A stretch of DNA of 10,391 nt, from NCBI GenBank assembly GCA_035291405.1, contig DATDSD010000014.1, positions 1 through 10,391 on the forward strand. The letters run 5' to 3'. Position numbers and translations under genes: made by a program. The stretch's first letter is position 1. Each line of letters opens with the position of its first letter. Of the stretch, positions 1 through 6,729 are shown piece by piece. The notes below the pieces were generated by a model. The model saw nothing but the letters and a program-made list of their open reading frames with translations, made no database searches and was not told the origin of the DNA. This stretch comes from UBA12026 sp035291405 (lineage in GTDB: Bacteria; Patescibacteriota; Microgenomatia; UBA8517).

Positions 1-1035
1 GGAGAAAAATCCATAAGCCTTATAGACAGGTTTTGCCCAACTTGATGCCCATATTTTAGCTAAGCCATAGACTGATGGATCATTATATTGTGTAAAACGA
101 GAATACACTTCATCGGTTTCGTACTGATCACCAATTAGTCGAAATATATCTAATTGCTCTTGGGCTTTAGAATCACCTTTTTTGGCGGCCGCAACGAGAT
201 TTACAAAATACTCTGCTGGTGCTTTCTTTTCTTCATCTGTCAAAAGCGTAGCATTTTTTCTTAATACTTTTATTGCAATATCTGCCCCCTCAGGGCTAAG
301 CTCTTTAAGGTCTTTAAGTTCCTGTTCATTTTCTGAAAACCAAGTTTGTGAAGTTATAGCTTCATCAAAAGCTCTTAATTTATCTTTATTTGAAGCTAAA
401 TCTGGATTAAAATCTTCTAGAATAACATCAAGTAGTTCGGGACTTATATTAACACTGAAAGTATTACTACGAACCATTGCCTCTCTCGTGACCAGACTTC
501 TTGCTCTTTGAAAAGCAGAATTATTTGAAAACTCATCACCTGCGTCTACGCATGCAACTATTAATTTTTCTGCATTATTCCAATCTTCATCTGTAGCATT
601 TGGAAAATATGTATCTCTTAGATAATCATTTGTAATTCCCCCAACCGTACTTGAGATTTGTCTTCTCTCGTTTTCATTCAAATCTACATTGTTGGTGGCA
701 ACGGCCAATATTATAGATAGGTTTGTTTTTAAGCTTTGATCAACTATCGCATCTAAATATTCGTCAGGACCTTTTTTTATACCATCGCCTTCAAATTGTT
801 GGAATACTTCCGCATTTGTTATTTTTACATCAGGATCTTTATCGAAATATTTAAAATCTACATTAGGATGTTTCCTTTTGGTTTCCAAATATAGCGTTTG
901 TACCCTATCTTTCCCTATCTCGTGAATTGGTATGGAAACTTCTTCACCCTGTTTTAATTGATCAACTCTAGCCAAACCATTTTTTATAGGTTCGGGCAAT
1001 TGACTTGTTGGTCGCTGCTCTAATGCTACTTCCAT
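1..1035 (-). CDS. Unrecognised helical, acidic protein (C-terminus beyond window)
   Basis: An uninterrupted minus-strand frame runs from an ATG at 1035 to the left edge, giving 345 residues with no stop. The opposite-strand frames over the same bases are its shadows. The start is set by an AAGGAG ribosome site five bases upstream of the ATG. The protein is rich in Asp, Glu, Lys, Asn and Gln and looks mostly alpha-helical. Its first 40 residues are a Pro/Gln/Glu-rich segment without a signal peptide. I see no transmembrane helix in the visible part; the most hydrophobic stretch, near residues 105-112 (LSIILAVA), is too short. Single Cys at about 162, no metal or nucleotide-binding motif seen. 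It begins one base after the dehydrogenase stop, so it is probably co-transcribed and translationally coupled with it. I do not recognise the family and assign no function. That it is a gene is well supported by length, ribosome site and tight spacing. Confidence 0.85.
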   Translation of the reverse strand, partial: MEVALEQRPTSQLPEPIKNGLARVDQLKQGEEVSIPIHEIGKDRVQTLYLETKRKHPNVDFKYFDKDPDVKITNAEVFQQFEGDGIKKGPDEYLDAIVDQSLKTNLSIILAVATNNVDLNENERRQISSTVGGITNDYLRDTYFPNATDEDWNNAEKLIVACVDAGDEFSNNSAFQRARSLVTREAMVRSNTFSVNISPELLDVILEDFNPDLASNKDKLRAFDEAITSQTWFSENEQELKDLKELSPEGADIAIKVLRKNATLLTDEEKKAPAEYFVNLVAAAKKGDSKAQEQLDIFRLIGDQYETDEVYSRFTQYNDPSVYGLAKIWASSWAKPVYKAYGFFS

Positions 1036-1036
1036 C

Positions 1037-2017
1037 CTATCTCCTTCTTGAAGGCCATACGTCTTTATTTACAATATTTATTGGTTCTTTGGAGGTAAGT
1101 GTGTCAATAATTCCTGAAACAGCCAACTTTGCCATAGCTTCTCTTGCCTCATAAGTTGCAGATGCAATATGTGGAGTTGTTATAACATTTGGCATACCAA
1201 TTAACTCTGGATCTATGTTTGGTTCATTATCATAAACATCTAAAGCTGCTCCAGATAAGTGTCCGCTTCTCAAGGATTCTACTAAATCATGTTCATCAAC
1301 AATTGGACCCCTGGCAGTATTTATTAAAAAACTTCCTTTCTTCATCTTAAGAAGAGTTTCCTTATTTATCATGTGTCTTGTTTCATCAGTTAAAGGAACA
1401 TGGAGAGTAACAATATCTGAAATTGCTAAGAGTTCATCTAAATTACAAAATTTAAGACCTAATTTTTGTTCGCTTTCAGTGTCTCTTGTCCTTTTATTGT
1501 AAATAATATTCATTTTGTAACCTGTTGCACGTCTAGCCACCATTGATCCAATTCCACCAAGACCTACAATCCCCAAGGTTTTTCCAATTAACGATGATCC
1601 TAAGAAAATATCTGGTTCCCAACCTTTGTACATTCCTCTTCTTGTTGCTTCATCTGCTTCAACTATTCTTCGAGTTAGTGCAGCCATTAGCGCCCAAGTG
1701 TGTTCTGCAACGGCTTCATCAACTTCCTCACAGGGGGTATTACAAACCACAATTCCCCTATCAGTTGCTTCATCAATATTAATGTTGTCAAAACCCACAG
1801 CATAATTACTGATAATTTTTAGCTGTGGTCCAATTGCATCCATTACTTCTCCATCAATTTTATCTGTCAGAAGTGACAGAAGCGCATCTACTTCCTTTCC
1901 CCTTTCAATTAATTCTTCAGGAGTTAAAGGTCTGTCAAATTCAGAGACAGTTACTTCATTTCCACTTTTAAGTGGTTCTAAATTTCCAGGAATCTTTCTG
2001 GTAACAAAAATCTTCAT
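1037..2017 (-). CDS. D-2-hydroxyacid dehydrogenase, glyoxylate/hydroxypyruvate reductase type
   Basis: A 326-residue cytosolic NAD(P)-dependent oxidoreductase of the D-isomer 2-hydroxyacid dehydrogenase family, of usual length (about 310-335). The substrate-binding half is split around a Rossmann domain at about 100-285. The nucleotide loop is GLGGIG (152-157). The family catalytic residues are all present: Arg236 in NTARGPIVDE, Glu265 in DVYDNEP and His283 in TPHIAS. After the second Rossmann strand comes YNKRT (173-177), with basic residues instead of an acidic one, which suggests NADPH rather than NADH. The NTPCEEVDEAVAEHTWALM segment matches the usual NTPxxxxxxVAExxxxL pattern. The likely reaction is reduction of glyoxylate or hydroxypyruvate to glycolate or D-glycerate. 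A phosphoglycerate or other 2-ketoacid dehydrogenase is possible, but the protein lacks the C-terminal ACT domain of many SerA proteins. The start codon lies 6 nt from a possible -10 box. The last codons double as the ribosome site of the next gene. Confidence 0.93.
   Translation of the reverse strand: MKIFVTRKIPGNLEPLKSGNEVTVSEFDRPLTPEELIERGKEVDALLSLLTDKIDGEVMDAIGPQLKIISNYAVGFDNINIDEATDRGIVVCNTPCEEVDEAVAEHTWALMAALTRRIVEADEATRRGMYKGWEPDIFLGSSLIGKTLGIVGLGGIGSMVARRATGYKMNIIYNKRTRDTESEQKLGLKFCNLDELLAISDIVTLHVPLTDETRHMINKETLLKMKKGSFLINTARGPIVDEHDLVESLRSGHLSGAALDVYDNEPNIDPELIGMPNVITTPHIASATYEAREAMAKLAVSGIIDTLTSKEPINIVNKDVWPSRRR
1041..1046 (-). promoter_or_regulatory. Shine-Dalgarno site inside the upstream gene's last codons
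   Basis: AAGGAG on the minus strand lies five bases before the ATG at 1035. It is made by the AGA AGG AGA codons that give the Arg-Arg-Arg end of the dehydrogenase. It is the only strong ribosome-binding site I find before any gene in the window, and it fixes the start of the downstream gene. Confidence 0.8.
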
Positions 2018-2054
2018 TATTTAAATTTAGCATCTATGATAAGATTAATAAAGT
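2018..2054. promoter_or_regulatory. Divergent promoter region between dehydrogenase and anchored-protein gene
   Basis: Only 37 bp separate two divergent ATGs. On the minus strand TGC-TAAATT (2024-2032) resembles an extended -10 box and ends 6 nt before the dehydrogenase ATG. On the plus strand TATGAT (2035-2040), or TAAGAT (2040-2045), could serve the gene starting at 2055. Neither side has a Shine-Dalgarno sequence or a convincing -35 box, so the exact elements are uncertain. Confidence 0.45.
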
Positions 2055-2798
2055 ATGGAAGATAGCAATTTAAGTCAACCAACAATAGAAACTCCACAAA
2101 CTGAAAACAAGAGGAATAGCCCATTAATTTCTCTTCTTTCAATACTACTTTTACTAGCCTGTATCTTTGCTGGTTTTTTTGCATACCAAACGCAAAAATT
2201 AGTGAGTGAGATAACAAAGATTAAAAATCAAGCAATACTAAGTCCAACTGCAACTCCAACGATAGATCCATTATCAAACTGGAAAACATACATAAACGAC
2301 GATTATCATTTTTCAGTAAAATACAATCCTGTTTTTACTCCAAATGAAGTTCCTGATAAAACTACTCAATCAACTTTAATGGGGTTTGGAACATATAAAA
2401 ATAATGGTTTTGATATTGAGGTTTTGAAGACAAATAAAATTGAATTTTATGAAAACAAAATATTAGGAGATATTACAGAAAGTATTGATAAAAAAGAAAC
2501 AATTGAAGTTGATGGTCTGGACGCCACCAAACTTACATATAAAGCCATTGTCGTTATTGATAAAATGGATTTTTCAAAAGTTATTATCAAAAAGGATAAT
2601 CTTGATTATGTAATAACAGCCTTAAGTGAGGACATCAATCAAATTATTTCAACCTTTAAATTTACTGAATCAAAATCAAGTTCTCCAACAGTTACTTGTA
2701 CGGAAGATGCAAAGATTTGTCCCGATGGAAGTAGTGTTGGAAGAATTGGTCCCAAATGTGAATTTGCTCCCTGTCCAACTACATCTCCTCGACCTTAA
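2055..2798 (+). CDS. Membrane-anchored extracytoplasmic protein with four-Cys C-terminal tail
   Basis: A 247-residue protein in three parts. A polar N-terminus is followed by one transmembrane helix at about 23-44 (SPLISLLSILLLLACIFAGF). Then come a short stalk and a Thr/Pro linker (SPTATPTIDP, 63-72), and a globular domain (about 75-204) that opens with NWKTYINDDYHFSVKYNP and closes with IISTFKFTE. That opening and ending resemble the PsbP-like solute-exposed domain common in CPR anchored proteins. The last part (215-241) holds four Cys at 215, 222, 235 and 240 around CPDGSSVGRIGPKC, a motif I recall from many CPR secreted proteins and which probably forms disulphides outside the cell. The function is unknown; binding or surface display is a guess. 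It stands opposite to the surrounding metabolic genes and its last 20 nt overlap the end of the kinase gene. No Shine-Dalgarno sequence is seen. Confidence 0.88.
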   Translation: MEDSNLSQPTIETPQTENKRNSPLISLLSILLLLACIFAGFFAYQTQKLVSEITKIKNQAILSPTATPTIDPLSNWKTYINDDYHFSVKYNPVFTPNEVPDKTTQSTLMGFGTYKNNGFDIEVLKTNKIEFYENKILGDITESIDKKETIEVDGLDATKLTYKAIVVIDKMDFSKVIIKKDNLDYVITALSEDINQIISTFKFTESKSSSPTVTCTEDAKICPDGSSVGRIGPKCEFAPCPTTSPRP

Positions 2799-3771
2799 CT
2801 CCTGAGGATTTAAAGCGCTCAATCCAAGTGTCGATATCTTCCTCTTTTAGAAGTCCTCTTTGCGCACCAACATAGCCAATAACTGAAGCTGAGTTAACAG
2901 TTCCCCAAACCAGTGCTTCTTCTACTGTTTTTCCTTTAATTATTGCAGAAAGAAATCCTGATCCAAAAGCATCTCCAGCCCCTGTTCTTTCATAGGCATC
3001 AACCGGAAGAACTCCGCAGTGAAAACATTTAACACCATCAAAAACATATGAACCATTACCACCATCTGTTATGACAGCAATTTTCGGGCCTAAGTTTGAA
3101 AGCGCCACCAATAATTCTTTAGTAACAGAATCTTTGGCATCATAACCAATTAGTTTTTCTGCCTCCTGTTTGTTGACAAATACAAGTTTGGTTAATTTAA
3201 AAATACTACTAATTGCTTCAATTCCTGACCTTAATTGCCAACTTCCAGGATTAAAGGCCAGGTTTGTTTCAGGATTTTTAACAAGCCATTCGGTTATGTG
3301 ATTATAAAAAGGTCTAAAAGATTCGCCCATTGATGTAAGGTATACCCATGGAACTTTTGGTAATTGAACAGGAAATTCATATGAACGTGGCGCATGATAC
3401 GTAAAAATCGTTCTTTCCCCTGTATAGGTAACTACTATATTGAAATTTGAAAGAGTTGAGGGTTGTTGAATGACATAGGTTAGATCAACATCTTCTTGTT
3501 TTAATCTATCAATAATTTGAATTCCTGTACTATCATCTCCCAAGGTTAAAACAGCCCCGGAATTAACACCCAACCTTTTGGTTCCAACTGCGTTATTACC
3601 TGCATTTCCACCTATTGAGAATTCTAGATTTTTAACAGGAATCTTATCAGCATATGAAAAAGCAATTAAACATTCTTTTGTGTCAACATTACATAGTGAC
3701 TCGGATTCTGACGGGGCAATAAATACATCTAAATTTGCATCTCCCACAGATAATAAATCTAAATTACTCAT
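2779..3771 (-). CDS. PfkB/ribokinase-family carbohydrate kinase
   Basis: A 330-residue cytosolic ATP-dependent kinase of the ribokinase/PfkB superfamily, of typical length. Seen in order: the N-terminal sugar-binding VGDANLD (9-15), the first family signature GGNAGNNAVGTKRLG (54-68), the NxxE motif NKQE (200-203) that helps place Mg-phosphate in this family, and the second signature RTGAGDAFGSGF (262-273) with catalytic base Asp267 and its anion hole. All key residues are intact. The substrate cannot be read from the sequence; ribose, fructose, fructose 6-phosphate, a nucleoside and 2-keto-3-deoxygluconate are all options in this family. It lies 30 nt downstream of class I aldolase on the same strand, which favours a sugar-phosphate or sugar substrate feeding that enzyme. 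No Shine-Dalgarno sequence stands at normal distance; a GGAG lies 24 nt upstream. Its tail overlaps the convergent gene by 20 nt. Confidence 0.93.
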   Translation of the reverse strand: MSNLDLLSVGDANLDVFIAPSESESLCNVDTKECLIAFSYADKIPVKNLEFSIGGNAGNNAVGTKRLGVNSGAVLTLGDDSTGIQIIDRLKQEDVDLTYVIQQPSTLSNFNIVVTYTGERTIFTYHAPRSYEFPVQLPKVPWVYLTSMGESFRPFYNHITEWLVKNPETNLAFNPGSWQLRSGIEAISSIFKLTKLVFVNKQEAEKLIGYDAKDSVTKELLVALSNLGPKIAVITDGGNGSYVFDGVKCFHCGVLPVDAYERTGAGDAFGSGFLSAIIKGKTVEEALVWGTVNSASVIGYVGAQRGLLKEEDIDTWIERFKSSGVKVEEM

Positions 3772-3801
3772 ATTTGTTTACTGCGAAGCAGCAATCTCCG
3801 C

Positions 3802-4773
3802 TTATAATTCCCCCATTCTAGCTTTTGACACCAACATCATTCTTTTCAAAAATACTTCTTGAGCTAATTTTATATTTTCATCTTTACCGGCCCAAGTCGC
3901 CCTTGCCTCGCTCTGTAAGGCTCTTAAATAGGAAAATGATATATTCCAACTCCCAAATTTGTTGTCTTTATTTAACTTCACAATCTCATTTAAATTACTC
4001 GTTGCCTGGTCCGGTGTTTGTCCACCTGAGAGTAAGACTATTCCACTTATTTCGTTTGGAACAGAATTTTTAAAAGTACGAAGAGTTGCGTTGGAAACTT
4101 CTAAAGCTGTCGCAGTTACCCCACTATCTTTCCCAGGAAGGACCATGCTACTTTTTAGTATCACGTTCCCCAAATCAACATTATCATTTTTAAGTATTTC
4201 AAAAAGCTTTTTTAAGGTCTTGGTCATTATTTCCTCACATCTTGTGGTTGTATGATTGCCATCAAGAAGTACCTCTGGCTCAACAATTGGAGTCATGCCC
4301 TTTTCTTGAACAAGCTTTGCGTATTTTGACATCCTTCCCAAAGTATCACTAAGCAAACCTTCGGTTGGAAAAATATCAGAAATTTTAATAACCGCTCTCC
4401 ATTTTGTGAAAGTGGCTCCTAACTGTTTATATTCATCAAGTCTTTCTGATAGACCTTCAAGTCCTTTTGTAACTTGTTCTTCTGTATCGTTAAAATTTTC
4501 CAAGCCTTCATCAACCTTAATACCAATTAAGACTCCTTTATCCCCTAGAATTTTCCCCAACCCTTGTTTTATAGTTTCATCAAATAAAATCACGCCACTT
4601 ATGTACTTTTCAAAATCAGGTGTCGTAAAGAGCATTTCTCTATACTTTTTGTTTAATTCTGGGGTTGATACTAAACCAAGCGATGCAAATCTTTTAGTAA
4701 TGGTATTTGTCGATTCATCTGCAGCCAAAACACCTTTATAAGGAGTAAAAAGAGATTGGACAGTTTGATTCAT
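3802..4773 (-). CDS. Class I fructose-bisphosphate aldolase
   Basis: A 323-residue Schiff-base aldolase that reversibly splits fructose 1,6-bisphosphate into DHAP and glyceraldehyde 3-phosphate. Many class I enzymes also act on sedoheptulose 1,7-bisphosphate. All main active-site residues of the animal/plant type are visible: Asp19 in GVLAADEST, Lys86 in GIKVDEG, Lys124 and Arg126 in TKWRAVI, Glu165 and Glu167 in PIVEPEV, Schiff-base Lys207 in ILKSSMVLPG, the LLSGGQ loop (247-252) and Arg284 in SFSYLRALQ. The Schiff-base segment reads LKSSMV rather than the commoner LKPNMV. The protein is about 40 residues shorter than the rabbit enzyme and ends in GEL, without the mobile C-terminal tail and its terminal Tyr. 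It is the first gene of a two-gene unit with the PfkB kinase. The start has no ribosome site but a TATAAT box 9 nt upstream. Confidence 0.96.
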   Translation of the reverse strand: MNQTVQSLFTPYKGVLAADESTNTITKRFASLGLVSTPELNKKYREMLFTTPDFEKYISGVILFDETIKQGLGKILGDKGVLIGIKVDEGLENFNDTEEQVTKGLEGLSERLDEYKQLGATFTKWRAVIKISDIFPTEGLLSDTLGRMSKYAKLVQEKGMTPIVEPEVLLDGNHTTTRCEEIMTKTLKKLFEILKNDNVDLGNVILKSSMVLPGKDSGVTATALEVSNATLRTFKNSVPNEISGIVLLSGGQTPDQATSNLNEIVKLNKDNKFGSWNISFSYLRALQSEARATWAGKDENIKLAQEVFLKRMMLVSKARMGEL

Positions 4774-4796
4774 ATCATATACATTATATGTAGAAT
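4774..4796. promoter_or_regulatory. 23-bp divergent promoter with a palindrome
   Basis: The two divergent ATGs are only 23 bp apart. A perfect inverted repeat, CATATA-CAT-TATATG, spans 4776-4790. On the minus strand it contains a consensus TATAAT (4783-4788), 9 nt before the aldolase ATG. On the plus strand TACATT (4780-4785) could be the -10 box for the gene at 4797. The -35 box for each direction would fall inside the opposite gene, and I see no good match there. No Shine-Dalgarno sequence exists on either side. Confidence 0.5.
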
Positions 4797-5459
4797 ATGA
4801 CCAAAAAGAAAAGCCCTATTATAAATATAAAAAATAAAAATCTCGTTATTATACCGATAATTGTTTTTATACTCGCTTCAATAGGTTTCCTTGTCAATTC
4901 TAAATACAGAAAAACAAATTTTTCAAATCCCAGTCTCATTGAAACACCATCTTCATTGAATTCCACTCTACCAACACCTGTTTTTGAAAACAAAAAAACT
5001 AACCCACCATCACAAACTCCAAAAAACATTAAAAAAATCAGCTACTTCGTACCCACAGGATGGATAACAGATGCCCTTGATACATTCCAAATATCGTATG
5101 ATCCCTCTAAACTGCACAAATGTTACAACGGAGAACACGGAATTGTTTTATGTTCAGCCTATAACACTTATTTTTCAATAGATATCCTACCTTATGACGG
5201 AGGATCAAGGCATTTGTTTATTTACAATAACGGCTTGGGAACACCCAAAAAAAGTGAGCTATTTTCTGATTATTACGAAAAAGAATACAATATGGATGGT
5301 AAGTCCTGCTTGATATTAAATGGTATTAGCGTTTCCCAATTTCCTGTAATTTGGGGGGTGTGTGCTATAGATTCGTCACGTGCACTACTATTTTATTCTT
5401 ATGACAGAGACGAAGATTCCTATCTTTCAATTCTAAAAACATTCAATTTGTTAAAATAA
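4797..5459 (+). CDS. Membrane-anchored extracytoplasmic protein, PsbP-like style, unknown function
   Basis: A 220-residue protein with a basic N-terminus (KKK) and one transmembrane helix at about 15-33 (NLVIIPIIVFILASIGFLV), so the rest should lie outside. A Ser/Pro/Thr/Asn linker (about 44-78) leads to a globular domain (82-220). The domain contains DTFQISYDPS near its start and ends in SILKTFNLLK, the same layout as the other plus-strand gene in this window (FSVKYNP ... IISTFKF). Four Cys, at 109, 119, 171 and 189, could form disulphides. It has no Cys-rich tail and no lipobox. The plus strand is preferred over the 81-aa antisense frame because of its length and the sensible anchor-linker-domain order. 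Its stop codon abuts the transketolase C-half stop with no base between. I do not know its role. Confidence 0.85.
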   Translation: MTKKKSPIINIKNKNLVIIPIIVFILASIGFLVNSKYRKTNFSNPSLIETPSSLNSTLPTPVFENKKTNPPSQTPKNIKKISYFVPTGWITDALDTFQISYDPSKLHKCYNGEHGIVLCSAYNTYFSIDILPYDGGSRHLFIYNNGLGTPKKSELFSDYYEKEYNMDGKSCLILNGISVSQFPVIWGVCAIDSSRALLFYSYDRDEDSYLSILKTFNLLK

Positions 5460-6455
5460 TTAGGAGTTTTTTCTAGCAATGACTTTTTTGACAGCTTTAA
5501 TAATATTTTCTTTTGTTAGTCCATATTCTTCAAACAATTCTTTTGGTTTTCCTGACTGTCCAAACCTGTCCTGAACCCCTAATATTTCCATCGGTACAGG
5601 AAAGTTTTTGGCTAAAGTTTCTGAAATTGCCGACCCTAATCCACCTGTTACTTGATGTTCTTCAATTGAGACAACAGCACCAGTTAATTTTGCTTGTTTT
5701 ACAACTGTTTCTTCGTCCAAAGGTTTAATTGTATGCATATTAACAACAATTGTTTCTATGCCATTTTTATAAAGCTCTTTGTATGCTAAAAGCGCTTTGT
5801 ATACCATCAATCCTGATGCGAAGATTACCACTTCAGGATTTTTACTCTCAGTTAAAATGTTTGCTTTGCCTATTTTAAAAGGAGTTTTACTGGTTGTATA
5901 AACAGGACTATCTACCCTAGGAAGTCTCATGTAAAAAGGTTTGTCAATTTTAGCAATCTCAAGTGTTGCCTTTTTTGCTTCTTCATAATCACTTGGTACA
6001 ACTACATTCATGTTTGGAATAACACGCATCAAACTAATATCTTCAATTCCCTGATGTGTTACACCATAATGTCCAATATTTAATCCTGACTGGGCTCCAA
6101 TTATTTTTACAGGGTAACTGTCAATTCCAATTGTTGTTCTTATTTGTTCCCAATTCCTTCCGGGGCTAAAAATTGCATAGGATGTACAAAATGGAATTTT
6201 TCCATAATTTGCCATACCTGAGGCAATTGTTACTAATGCTTGTTCAGCAACTCCCACTTCAATAAATCTTTCTGGAAACTTTTCTGCAAAAAAGTTTGCT
6301 CTGGTTGATTCTTTCAAGTCTGCGGAAAGAACAACAATTCTAGGATCTTTCTCCCCCGCTTCAAGAAGCCCTTCACCAAATCCATCTCTCATGAGTTTCA
6401 CTTCAATATCTTTTTTAAAAATTTTATCTGATAGAAATAATTTTTTGTTTAACAT
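5460..6455 (-). CDS. Transketolase, C-terminal half (pyrimidine-binding and C-terminal domains)
   Basis: A 331-residue subunit that pairs with the N-half encoded just upstream to make a complete thiamine-diphosphate transketolase. The enzyme moves two-carbon units between pentose, heptose, hexose and tetrose phosphates. The pyrimidine-binding domain covers about 22-185 and carries the catalytic Glu71 in EVGVAEQALVTIASGMA. It also has FSPGRNWEQIR (96-106) and the GHYGVTHQGIEDISLMR segment (128-144). The C-terminal domain covers about 195-325, with SIEEHQVTGGLGSA (263-276). The first 21 residues before MRDGFGEGL are retained because the ATG at 6455 follows the preceding stop by one base. Such an N-terminal extension also fits what I recall of CPR homologues. 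Split transketolases are common in archaea and many bacteria, and some members act on other ketose phosphates. A lone pyruvate dehydrogenase or DXS role is less likely from the motifs. There is no Shine-Dalgarno sequence, so translational coupling is likely. Confidence 0.95.
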   Translation of the reverse strand: MLNKKLFLSDKIFKKDIEVKLMRDGFGEGLLEAGEKDPRIVVLSADLKESTRANFFAEKFPERFIEVGVAEQALVTIASGMANYGKIPFCTSYAIFSPGRNWEQIRTTIGIDSYPVKIIGAQSGLNIGHYGVTHQGIEDISLMRVIPNMNVVVPSDYEEAKKATLEIAKIDKPFYMRLPRVDSPVYTTSKTPFKIGKANILTESKNPEVVIFASGLMVYKALLAYKELYKNGIETIVVNMHTIKPLDEETVVKQAKLTGAVVSIEEHQVTGGLGSAISETLAKNFPVPMEILGVQDRFGQSGKPKELFEEYGLTKENIIKAVKKVIARKNS

Positions 6456-6456
6456 C

Positions 6457-6729
6457 TTATTGTCCGTTTGTTATTGCTGGCATTTCCTTATAATCAAAAT
6501 TTTTTCCAGTGATATAAAAAAGAATTATTTTCCAGTTTGGTTGGAAATCACACCTTTTTATACATGGCATATTGTTTGCTCTATTGTTATAGGTATAGCT
6601 GCAAGGGGCACATACTTCTACCGATAAAAAATAGGCGGTAATTAAAAAAACCACCAACCCGATTATTAAATAGGAAGTTTTTTTACAAACTGATTTACTA
6701 TACCAGCATGTTTCTTTTTTATTCACCAT
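6457..6729 (-). CDS. Small Cys-rich one-helix membrane protein between the transketolase halves
   Basis: A 90-residue protein encoded between the two transketolase genes on the same strand. Its ATG lies inside the end of the N-half gene (11-nt overlap, ATGGTGAATAA), and its stop is one base from the C-half ATG. That packing makes it a real, coupled gene rather than spacer. The basic N-terminus (Lys at 4, 5, 12, 16, 17) is followed by a hydrophobic helix at about 19-38 (SYLIIGLVVFLITAYFLSVE), which predicts the C-terminus outside. Just after the helix comes CAPC (40-43), then Cys56 and Cys60; Cys8 and Cys15 lie before the helix. The outer CxxC and CxxxC could form disulphides or bind metal. 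I do not recognise the family. An opposite-strand 78-codon frame over part of it is less credible because it starts inside the transketolase gene and lacks neighbours on its strand. Confidence 0.68.
   Translation of the reverse strand: MVNKKETCWYSKSVCKKTSYLIIGLVVFLITAYFLSVEVCAPCSYTYNNRANNMPCIKRCDFQPNWKIILFYITGKNFDYKEMPAITNGQ

Noticed and set aside
182..511. 109-codon plus-strand frame near the left edge
   Set aside because: It lies wholly antisense to the 345-residue minus-strand gene, which has a ribosome site and a coupled neighbour. The Ser/Leu-rich translation is typical of a reverse-strand shadow.
2017..2217. 66-codon minus-strand frame overlapping the anchored-protein gene
   Set aside because: It is antisense to the transmembrane region of the 2055 gene, and the dehydrogenase start at 2017 matches the family's N-terminus without it.
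2786..2808. TCCTC...GAGGA stem at the convergent overlap as a terminator
   Set aside because: The stem is 5 bp with a long loop and no following T-run on either strand.
3781..3799. GGAG plus small hairpin (CTGC-TTC-GCAG) in the aldolase-kinase spacer as a shunted ribosome site
   Set aside because: The GGAG is 24 nt from the kinase ATG and the stem is only 4 bp. Folding would shorten the distance to about 13 nt, still not optimal, so there is no real support.
4784..5029. 81-codon hydrophobic minus-strand frame
   Set aside because: The hydrophobic end is the complement of the transmembrane helix of the 4797 gene. It has no ribosome site and no support beyond length.
6391..6627. 78-codon plus-strand frame across the small membrane-protein gene
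   Set aside because: It starts inside the transketolase C-half coding sequence and stands alone on the wrong strand, while the minus-strand 90-aa frame is precisely packed between operon genes.
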